A DNA stretch of 13,384 bases from Phycisphaerae bacterium (GTDB lineage Bacteria > Planctomycetota > Phycisphaerae > UBA1845 > UTPLA1), in the NCBI GenBank assembly GCA_016935885.1, contig JAFGQA010000398.1, positions 1-13,384 on the forward strand, written 5' to 3'. Below, piece by piece: positions 1 through 5,850 of this stretch. Position numbers and translations under genes: made by a program. Below the pieces are notes generated by a model. It had not been told where the DNA came from. It saw only the letters and a program-made list of their open reading frames with translations, and did no database searches. The stretch's first letter is position 1. Each line of letters begins with the position of its first letter.

Positions 1-223
1 GTGAGGGAGCGGTCAGCCTTCACCCTTGAAGAACGTCGGCAGACTGGTCATCCCCGTCGGCCACAGGGGGGCGACGCTACAACGAAGGGTCAATGGAGAA
101 TGCACGCTCAACCCTAAAACGCTCTAAACGATCGGAATCGCGGAATCGGCGGTCAGCCTCGATGTGCGGTCAATCTATGGGAGCCGTGCCACTTTCTTGG
201 CGCTTGACGCGCGACGCGTCCGA
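1..223. other. Left-edge stretch with no recognised gene
   Basis: I see no coding sequence I would defend here. An open frame on the plus strand from 93 runs into the antisense of manA, is rich in Ser and Arg, and matches no family I know. A 10-bp direct repeat, CGGTCAGCCT, occurs at 10-19 and 150-159. The manA 3' hairpin lies at 206-220. The stretch may include the end or leader of a gene outside the window. Confidence 0.5.
206..220 (-). terminator. Hairpin just after the manA stop codon
   Basis: GACGCG at 206-211 and CGCGTC at 215-220 form a perfect 6-bp stem with a 3-nt loop. It starts three bases beyond the manA stop codon (224-226) in the direction of manA transcription. No run of U follows on the minus strand, so this is not a classical intrinsic terminator. 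It may stabilise the mRNA end or assist termination. Confidence 0.3.
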
Positions 224-1237
224 CTACGGGTCATCAGCCAGTCCTGACGGCGCGGGAATCGTCACTTCCAGCCAAACGCAATCCGCCAACGTCTTCAGCC
301 GCGCCTGCTCCAGCTTGGCGGGCAGGATCACCACGTCGCCCCTGCTGAACATCTCCTTGCCCGTCGTGTCATAGTGAATCTCGCCACGGCCTTCCAGCAC
401 GATCCAACAAACGGGTTCATCATAGGGGATCTGCTGCTCCACCTGCTCAATGAATCGAACCTTCTCGATGATGAAGCTGGGACAGGTCACCAGGCGCGTC
501 ACCGTGGTGAAGACGTTGGAGACGTGCGAACGCTTCTCAAACTCGGCGAAGTCCAGGTTCGTACGAATGCTCGCCAGGCCTTCCTCGACGTGCAAGCCCG
601 CGTCGCTGCCGGGCCGAACGCGACCATAATCATAAAGCCGATAGGTCACGTCCGACGGCGTCTGGATCTCCGCCACGACCACGCCCTCTCCGAGGGCGTG
701 CAGCGTCCCGCTCGGCAGGAAATACGTCTGTCCAGGACGGACGGGGATCTTCCGCATGTAGTCGAGGATCGCCTCGGGCCGCTCGGCCATCGCCTTGGAC
801 AGTGCCTCGACCGTGGCACCGGGGATCATGCCGCGATAGATGGCCGCCCCCTCGGCCGCGTCGATGATGTACCATGCCTCGTGCTTGACGCGGACCGCGC
901 CGCCTAGCCGCTTGACCGTCTCAGGATCAGGATGGACCTGGACGCTGAGATCCTGTGCCGCGTCGAGGAACTTAATAAGCAGGGGAAACCGCCCATCAGC
1001 GAGCTTCACCCGCCCCAGCAGGGCCGCGCCCCATTCTTCAACAAGCTGCCGTAGCGTCTTGCCTTTGGCGGGCCCCCTGGCAACGACCGACTGCCCTGCC
1101 TCCAGGTCGGCACATTCCCACGATTCGCCGATGGCCTCACCAGGCGGCAAATCCTTCCCAAATAGACGTTCCAGATTCCGCGCGCCCCAGATCTTGGGCT
1201 TGTAGATCGGCTCAAAGATCAGTGGGCAGACCTGCAT
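224..1237 (-). CDS. manA: Mannose-6-phosphate isomerase, class I
   Basis: Interconverts mannose 6-phosphate and fructose 6-phosphate in the cytoplasm, linking glycolysis with GDP-mannose and surface-sugar synthesis. The 337-residue product fits the short Bacillus-type class I enzyme. Visible motifs include FPLLIKFLDA (84-93) and LSVQVHP (97-103), which carries the zinc-ligand candidates Q100 and H102. KHEAWYI (118-124) supplies E120. LPSGTLHALG (174-183) supplies H180. EIQTPSDVTYRLYDYGR (190-206) contains the expected active-site arginine. The ATG at 1237 begins MQVCPLIFEP, where family homology begins. The frame stays open to an ATG at 1297, but those 20 extra residues overlap the likely promoter and match nothing. 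No Shine-Dalgarno sequence precedes 1237. The gene lies 90 nt beyond pilT on the same strand but probably has its own promoter. Confidence 0.93.
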   Translation of the reverse strand: MQVCPLIFEPIYKPKIWGARNLERLFGKDLPPGEAIGESWECADLEAGQSVVARGPAKGKTLRQLVEEWGAALLGRVKLADGRFPLLIKFLDAAQDLSVQVHPDPETVKRLGGAVRVKHEAWYIIDAAEGAAIYRGMIPGATVEALSKAMAERPEAILDYMRKIPVRPGQTYFLPSGTLHALGEGVVVAEIQTPSDVTYRLYDYGRVRPGSDAGLHVEEGLASIRTNLDFAEFEKRSHVSNVFTTVTRLVTCPSFIIEKVRFIEQVEQQIPYDEPVCWIVLEGRGEIHYDTTGKEMFSRGDVVILPAKLEQARLKTLADCVWLEVTIPAPSGLADDP

Positions 1238-1246
1238 GGTCGGCGG

Positions 1247-1276
1247 ATTGTAACGCGCTGGCGCGGGGCTCGCCAA
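1247..1276 (-). promoter_or_regulatory. Putative manA promoter
   Basis: Reading the minus strand, TTGGCG (1276-1271) is followed after 18 nt by TACAAT (1252-1247), a 4/6 and 5/6 match to the sigma-70 boxes. Transcription would begin near 1240, about three bases before the manA ATG at 1237. The message would then be essentially leaderless, which fits the absence of a ribosome binding site. Confidence 0.45.
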
Positions 1277-1300
1277 ACGGCAAGCCGTCTGCGTCACCCC

Positions 1301-1324
1301 TCGGACCCTCGGACCCTCGGACCC
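1301..1324. repeat. Three tandem copies of an 8-bp unit
   Basis: TCGGACCC is repeated exactly three times (1301-1308, 1309-1316, 1317-1324). The array lies between the pilT stop codon and the manA promoter. It is too short and too closely packed to be CRISPR-like. Slippage could change the copy number, but it lies outside both the coding sequences and the promoter boxes. Confidence 0.85.
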
Positions 1325-1327
1325 TTC

Positions 1328-2422
1328 TCAATGCAGACTGCCGCCGCCAATGCCGAATTCGCTGGGGTCCTTGGCAAACGACCTAGCCGTTTCCATCGAG
1401 ATCAGGCCGTCGGTCACCAGGCGGCGCAGATCATGATCCAGCGAGAACATGCCGTCCATGCGGCCGCTTTGGATCGCCGAGTCCAGGCTCTCGATCTTGC
1501 CCTGGCGGATCGCGTTGCGCACCGCGTAGTTCGCCGAGAGCGCCTCCATCGCCAAGACGCGACGGCCGCCGCTCCCGCTCGGCAGGAGGTGCTGGGCGAC
1601 CACGGATCGCAGGCTCATCGACAACTGCGTGCGGATGTCGTCGTGCTGTTCAGGGGGAAACAAGTCGACCAAACGCGTGATGGCCCCTTTGGCGTCGCTG
1701 GTGTGCATCGTCGCCAGGATCAAGTGCCCCGTCTCGGCGGCCGAGAGGGCGAGCTGGGCCGTCTCCCGATCGCGGATCTCGCCAACCAGGATCACATCCG
1801 GGTCCTGCCGTAGCCCGAAGCGGAGACCGTCGTAAAACGACCTCACATCGACGCCGACCTCGCGCTGAGTCACGATGCTGTCGGCCATCGGCGGATAGAT
1901 ATACTCGATCGGCTCCTCGATGGTGATGATCCGATAGCCCCCGCGAGCGTTGAGCATCTGAATCAGGGCCGCCAGGCTGGTAGTCTTGCCGCTGCCGGTG
2001 ATGCCCGTGAGCAGCACGAGCCCGTTCTTGTGCGAGATGATCCGCTCGCCGAGCTCCTGCGGGAAGCCCAACTCCGCCAGCGCGGGGATGTCGTTTGGAA
2101 TTGCCCGGAAGCACGCCCCGCGGTCGCCCCGGCTGGCGAAGACGTTGACACGAAACCGTGCGGGCTGGCCACCTTCGCCAAGCTGGACGGCGAAGTCCAG
2201 GTCCCTTGTTTCCTCCAGCTTCGGCAATACGTCCGGTGGGGCGACCGTCCTGACCATGGCGAGGGCCTCGCCACAGCCGATCGAGACCTCGCCCACCGTC
2301 GATAGTGTCCCGTGGACGCGGTACATGGGCCGATAGCCCGGCACGAGGTGTAGATCCGAGGCTTCGGCCTTGGCCATGCCGGTCAGCAGGTTCAGCAGTT
2401 GTCCGTCTATCATCTCGCTCAT
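1328..2422 (-). CDS. pilT: PilT-type twisting-motility ATPase
   Basis: A hexameric ATPase that powers type IV pilus retraction at the inner face of the cytoplasmic membrane. The 364 residues match the usual PilT length (about 345-370). Visible motifs are the Walker A GITGSGKTTS (140-149), an Asp box around IITIEEPIEY (165-174), Walker B DPDVILVGEIRD (207-218) and the His box ETGHLILATMHTSDA (230-244). AVRNAIRQGK (300-309) corresponds to the AIRNLIREGK-type motif that separates PilT from the extension ATPase PilB. The PilB N-terminal domain is absent. The ATG at 2422 is preceded by GAGG (2433-2430) at 7 nt. The next ATG, at residue 4, is less well placed. No other pilus machinery gene is adjacent, although a divergent gene encodes a pseudopilin-like tail. 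A PilU-like paralogue is possible. Confidence 0.92.
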   Translation of the reverse strand: MSEMIDGQLLNLLTGMAKAEASDLHLVPGYRPMYRVHGTLSTVGEVSIGCGEALAMVRTVAPPDVLPKLEETRDLDFAVQLGEGGQPARFRVNVFASRGDRGACFRAIPNDIPALAELGFPQELGERIISHKNGLVLLTGITGSGKTTSLAALIQMLNARGGYRIITIEEPIEYIYPPMADSIVTQREVGVDVRSFYDGLRFGLRQDPDVILVGEIRDRETAQLALSAAETGHLILATMHTSDAKGAITRLVDLFPPEQHDDIRTQLSMSLRSVVAQHLLPSGSGGRRVLAMEALSANYAVRNAIRQGKIESLDSAIQSGRMDGMFSLDHDLRRLVTDGLISMETARSFAKDPSEFGIGGGSLH

Positions 2423-2506
2423 GCGGTTGCCTCAAGCAACTGGGCTGCGGCCTGCCCGGCGACCCGGCGCGGCCTCTTCGTATGATACCCGCCACCGCCA
2501 CGCGAG

Positions 2507-2536
2507 TTGCGGCCGACCGGCTGGTCCCCATATAAT
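2507..2536 (+). promoter_or_regulatory. Sigma-70-like promoter for the gene at 2582
   Basis: A perfect TATAAT lies at 2531-2536. An 18-nt spacer separates it from TTGCGG at 2507-2512, which matches three of six -35 positions. Transcription would begin near 2543, giving a leader of about 40 nt that contains the GGAG ribosome site. The same TTG at 2507 could be misread as a start codon, adding 25 spurious residues. Confidence 0.55.
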
Positions 2537-2571
2537 CCGACCTGGCTCGCCGGATTCCCGAGGCGCGCGCC

Positions 2572-2575
2572 GGAG
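2572..2575 (+). promoter_or_regulatory. Ribosome binding site that fixes the start at 2582
   Basis: GGAG sits six bases before the ATG at 2582. The product starting there opens directly with the zinc-ribbon cysteines. No comparable site precedes the upstream in-frame TTG at 2507. Confidence 0.6.
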
Positions 2576-2581
2576 TCAGCT

Positions 2582-3460
2582 ATGGAAACGACATTCAACT
2601 GCCCATCGTGTCGGCAGCAGATCAGCACCGACGTTCCCGCCGGGATGCAGGTGCAATGCCCGCTGTGCAACCGGGTGGTCACGGTACCCCGCGAGGCTGG
2701 GGTCGTCGCGGACGCGGTTGGACGCGGCCCCGTGGCGGGCGGGGCGTTCCCGCCGGGCGGCGGGGGCGCGGTGCAGATCGAATACGCCTCGGCGACAGGG
2801 CAGCCAACCAGCCGAGGCATGGCAGTTGCGTCGCTGGTCTGCGGGATCATCGGGCTGCTGGGCTTCTGGGCGCTTGGCTCCGTGGTTGGATTGGTCGGCC
2901 TGATCCTCGGCATCATTGCCGTGGTCAAGATCAAACGGCACCGCGGGAAGTACGGCGGCAGGGGAATGGCCATCGGCGGCATCTGCACCGGCGCTCTGAG
3001 CATTCTGATCATACCGCTGATGCTTGCCGCGCTTCTGCCTTCGCTGAGCCGCGCACGGGAACTGTCGAAGCGAACCGTCTGTCAGGCAAACATGCGCGGC
3101 ATCGGCCAAGCGCTGTACATCTACGCCAACAACGATCCCGACGGCATGTTCCCTGAAGAAGGAGCCAACTGGCAGGCCCGACTGGTAAGCGCGGCCCTGG
3201 TAACGCCGACACAATTCTCCTGCCCGTCCGACACACGCGCGTCCATCTCGTCTTACTACTACGTGCCGGGCTATGGGATGAAGTCGGACCCGGCCCAGAT
3301 CATCCTGTACGAGGACCCGAGCATCCACGGCGGGGAAGGCGGCAACGTCCTGTACCAGGACGGTCACGTGGCGTTCGAGAAATCACCGACGTTTGACGAA
3401 TTGATCGATTCAATCACGCTGCCCGATGGCAGACTCTGGGCGCCGCACAAGGCTCCGTAA
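2582..3460 (+). CDS. Zinc ribbon/DUF4190-like membrane protein with pseudopilin-like tail
   Basis: Function unknown; 292 residues. In order: a zinc ribbon (C7, C10, C26, C29 as CPSC and CPLC); a Gly/Pro-rich linker (38-65); a DUF4190-like module with hydrophobic segments at about 81-95, 98-116 and 131-152, the last two separated by the basic loop KIKRHRGKYGGRG; then a planctomycete pseudopilin-like part. That part includes LLPSLSRARELSKR (151-164), ANMRGIGQALYIYAN (169-183), a CPSD motif (214-217) and GGNVLYQDGHVAF (253-265). H249 precedes DG by ten residues, close to the H-x9-DG tail described in planctomycete proteins. Positive-inside reasoning puts the ribbon in the cytoplasm and the tail outside. 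There is no leader-peptidase site, so assembly like a true pilin is unlikely. It is transcribed divergently from pilT. A MITE has inserted at its stop codon, and the target duplication preserves TAA. Confidence 0.85.
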   Translation: METTFNCPSCRQQISTDVPAGMQVQCPLCNRVVTVPREAGVVADAVGRGPVAGGAFPPGGGGAVQIEYASATGQPTSRGMAVASLVCGIIGLLGFWALGSVVGLVGLILGIIAVVKIKRHRGKYGGRGMAIGGICTGALSILIIPLMLAALLPSLSRARELSKRTVCQANMRGIGQALYIYANNDPDGMFPEEGANWQARLVSAALVTPTQFSCPSDTRASISSYYYVPGYGMKSDPAQIILYEDPSIHGGEGGNVLYQDGHVAFEKSPTFDELIDSITLPDGRLWAPHKAP

Positions 3461-3461
3461 C

Positions 3462-3647
3462 GGGTCCATGACAGTCTGGGCGCGGGGGTTGATCCGAAGC
3501 CCCAAGCGCCAGCGCGGGGTCTTCGTGGGCGGGCCGTGGACCTCCATACCCACTCGCTTGCGCTCGGGGCTCGGATCGACTGCCAATTGTGGGCAAAACC
3601 AGGCGCCACGTCGCTGATTCGCGAGCCGCCTGAACTGTCATGGACCC
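3462..3647. mobile_element. MITE copy 1 (186 bp, 14-bp inverted ends, 9-bp target duplication)
   Basis: The ends are perfect inverted repeats: GGGTCCATGACAGT at 3462-3475 and ACTGTCATGGACCC at 3634-3647. Directly abutting them is the 9-bp duplication CTCCGTAAC at 3453-3461 and 3648-3656. No transposase is encoded, so it is non-autonomous. The left duplication contains the TAA stop of the upstream gene (3458-3460). Removing the element and one repeat copy restores an uninterrupted sequence. A second member lies at 12700-12861, and its right-end 22 bp match 20 of 22 bases here (3626-3647 against 12840-12861). A 9-bp duplication suits several DDE transposase groups; I cannot name the parent element. 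Confidence 0.88.
3491..3577. repeat. Long imperfect inverted repeat inside MITE copy 1
   Basis: The left arm (3491-3520) begins GATCCGAAGCCCC and continues AGCGCCAGCG. The right arm (3548-3577), reverse complemented, begins GATCCGAGCCCC and continues GAGCGCAAGCG. The arms pair with a few mismatches and small bulges over nearly 30 bp, enclosing a loop at about 3521-3547. RNA from either strand would form a strong hairpin. It lies between convergent genes, so it may help terminate both. Confidence 0.75.
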
Positions 3648-3670
3648 CTCCGTAACAGTCTCCGCAAGCC

Positions 3671-3692
3671 AAGCACCGTGGGTTTCGTGCTT
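3671..3692. terminator. Small hairpin between convergent genes
   Basis: AAGCAC (3671-3676) and GTGCTT (3687-3692) form a 6-bp stem with a 10-nt loop. It lies 22 nt beyond the stop codon of the gene at 3714-4154. The stem closes with A-T pairs at its base in both directions, as bidirectional terminators often do, but there is no real U tract. Confidence 0.3.
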
Positions 3693-3713
3693 CTCCAGCG
3701 CGGTCGATCCGGG

Positions 3714-4154
3714 TTATGGTCGCTCGCTTGGCTGGGCCATGTTGGCGTGCAGTTTCTCCAACTCCGCCAACTGGCGTTTGTGATCCGCCAGGATGCCTGC
3801 GACAAGGGCTGCGGCCCCCTCGTTGCCGGTGGGGCCGGCGGATTCGTAGGCCTCGATCAACTCGCGGACGGCGGCGACGATGTCGGGCACGAGATGGGCC
3901 AGCTTCATGTAGTGCACGCTTCCCCAGGTCATCGAACGCCGCGGCGACACCGGGGCGCCACGCAGCCGCAGAATCATCCCCGCCAGGTCGCCTCTGTGGG
4001 CCTCGCTGTCGGCGACCAACCGCTCGATGACGGTCCGGCCCTCCGCCTCCGGCCAGGATACGAAAGGATTCGCCTCGCCAAGCCGCGGAACCAAGCTGGC
4101 AAACTCGGCTTCCAGTAATCGGTTCAAGACATCGATTGCTTGTTCATCGGGCAT
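3714..4154 (-). CDS. Small helical protein, possibly ferritin-like
   Basis: 146 residues, function not established. The sequence reads as a four-helix bundle: helices at about 4-24, 40-64, 80-106 and 112-139, with no signal peptide or membrane segment. Acidic residues and histidines sit at positions that could bind metal: E15 and E17 in helix 1, E51 and H53 in helix 2, H81, E98, E101 and E104 in helix 3, and H125 in helix 4. This resembles ferritin-like or DUF2383-type proteins, but the canonical ExxH pairs are not clear, so the metal site is inference. The start at 4154 is the first Met and no good ribosome site precedes it. It lies 42 nt after the nuoN stop on the same strand and is probably cotranscribed as the last gene of the complex I cluster. 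Confidence 0.75.
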   Translation of the reverse strand: MPDEQAIDVLNRLLEAEFASLVPRLGEANPFVSWPEAEGRTVIERLVADSEAHRGDLAGMILRLRGAPVSPRRSMTWGSVHYMKLAHLVPDIVAAVRELIEAYESAGPTGNEGAAALVAGILADHKRQLAELEKLHANMAQPSERP

Positions 4155-4196
4155 GGTGTTGTCGGTTGGCCCGGATAGGCCGGTTGTTGCAATACG

Positions 4197-5846
4197 CTAC
4201 TTTGTGATATCCGTGATTTCCAATTCCGCTGCTTCCGCGACCGGCTCGGTCAACTGCACTGGTGCTGGCTGTCTGCCAACGGCATACAGATCGCGCGAGC
4301 GGTAGTCGGAGAACTCCTTCAACGTGCCAGCCCACAGTGTGCCCGTCAGGATGATCGCCACCGCACAGACCGTCACGGCGATCTGGCCCAACACCGGCGT
4401 GCGGATGGCCGGCTGGCCGTCGTCGGTGAAGCACATCGCGTAGGCAATGCGGGCATAGTAGTACAGGCTGATCAGGGTGTTGGCGACGGCCACAATGACG
4501 AGCCAGATCAGCCCGCCATCGTACAACGCCAGGAGCAGATACCACTTGGCGATAAAACCGCCCAGCGGCGGCAGGCCGACGAGGCTGAACAGACACACCG
4601 CCATCACCACGGCCACGACCGGGCTGCGCCGAATCAGGCCGTTAAACGCGTCGATCGTCTCCTTGCCCGTCGCCCAGTACACCATGGCCACGCAGCCGAA
4701 CGCCCCGAGGTTCATCAGCAGATACACAGTGATGTAAACGATGATCGCACTGAACGCCGGGTGGGCCGTGTTGGACATGCTGCTCGTCGGATGCCAGATG
4801 ATCGCCACGGCCATCAGCATGTAACCGGCGTGGGCGATGGAGCTGAAGGCCAACAGGCGTTTGAGGTTCGTCTGGCGGTACGCCGAGAAGTTGCCAAAGG
4901 TGCAGGTGATTGCGGCCAGGATGGCGATCGCGCCCGTCACGTGGGCCAATGTCTCCGGCGGGTAGTTCTCCGGCGACGTGATGATCGCGATGATCCGCAG
5001 CAGCAGGCCCAGACCGGCCGCCTTGCTGGCCACACTCAACCACGTGGTGATCTCGATGGAGGCGCCCTCGAAAACGTCCGGGCACCAGAAATGGAACGGC
5101 ACCGCCGAGACCTTGAACGCCACGCCGACCATGAACGCCACGAGCGACACGCCCATCAGGACCGTCGAGCCCGTGCCGGCCGCTCGCGAACCGATGGCCT
5201 GACCGATCGTGGCAAGGTCGAGCGTGTGATACTGGCCGTACAGCAGCGATGCTCCATAGATCATGATGGCGCTGGTCACCGCGCCGAACAGGATGTATTT
5301 CAGCGAGGCCTCGGCGGCGAGCGGATGCTTCTTGCGGAAGCCGGCCAGGCCGTAGGAAGGCAGCGAGGTCATCTCCACGGCCAGGAGGATCATCAGCAAG
5401 TTGGTCGTGCTGACCATCAGCGACATGCCGAAGGCACTGCCGACCAGGAGCACGAAAAACTCCGTCGCGTCCCGCTTGCGTGACAGCCGTTCGGGCAACC
5501 CGGCGTCTTGGCCGAGGAACCACATGCCGGCGATGAGGACGAGGAAGATGCTGACCAGGAAGATGAAGAAGTAGCTGAATTGATCGGCGACCAGCATCGG
5601 CGCGCCGGCGTCGGGGGACAATCCCGCCCAGTTCCCATCGAGCGAGGCCGAACATCGCAGGCAGACCCAAGCGGTCGCAAGGCACCCGACGATGGCGATG
5701 CCGCCGGCCACACGCCAGTTGCGTCCGACGATCAGGGCACCGATCAGGATGGCGGCGATCGTGCCGACCAGGGTCCACAACGGGCCGAGCCTCGAGACAT
5801 CCTCGAAGCTGGGCATCCAGATGTCGGCAAGAACCGAACACGGCAT
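4197..5846 (-). CDS. nuoN: NADH-quinone oxidoreductase subunit N
   Basis: One of three antiporter-like proton-channel subunits in the membrane arm of complex I. The product has 549 residues against about 485 in E. coli and is hydrophobic throughout. The channel residues are in place: E158 in LLAVEMTSLPSYGLAGF (154-170), K245 in VAFKVSAVPFHFWCPD (242-257), K275 in ASKAAGLG (273-280), and K434 in GGFIAKWYL (429-437). The extra length comes partly from a polar tail of about 40 residues after 510. A GGGAGG ribosome site ends 8 nt before the ATG and overlaps the end of nuoM. The gap between nuoM stop and nuoN start is 4 nt, so the two are translationally coupled or nearly so. Nothing suggests loss of function. 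Confidence 0.96.
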   Translation of the reverse strand: MPCSVLADIWMPSFEDVSRLGPLWTLVGTIAAILIGALIVGRNWRVAGGIAIVGCLATAWVCLRCSASLDGNWAGLSPDAGAPMLVADQFSYFFIFLVSIFLVLIAGMWFLGQDAGLPERLSRKRDATEFFVLLVGSAFGMSLMVSTTNLLMILLAVEMTSLPSYGLAGFRKKHPLAAEASLKYILFGAVTSAIMIYGASLLYGQYHTLDLATIGQAIGSRAAGTGSTVLMGVSLVAFMVGVAFKVSAVPFHFWCPDVFEGASIEITTWLSVASKAAGLGLLLRIIAIITSPENYPPETLAHVTGAIAILAAITCTFGNFSAYRQTNLKRLLAFSSIAHAGYMLMAVAIIWHPTSSMSNTAHPAFSAIIVYITVYLLMNLGAFGCVAMVYWATGKETIDAFNGLIRRSPVVAVVMAVCLFSLVGLPPLGGFIAKWYLLLALYDGGLIWLVIVAVANTLISLYYYARIAYAMCFTDDGQPAIRTPVLGQIAVTVCAVAIILTGTLWAGTLKEFSDYRSRDLYAVGRQPAPVQLTEPVAEAAELEITDITK

Positions 5847-5850
5847 TGCG

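Noticed and set aside
93..374. Plus-strand open frame at the left edge
   Set aside because: More than half of it is antisense to the conserved end of manA, and it has no recognisable domain or ribosome site.
1301..1324. CRISPR-like array
   Set aside because: The units are 8 bp, contiguous and without spacers.
2482..2487. TATCAT on the minus strand as a pilT -10 box
   Set aside because: No acceptable -35 hexamer lies 16-18 nt upstream, and it is 60 nt from the pilT start. A pilT promoter must exist, but I cannot place it.
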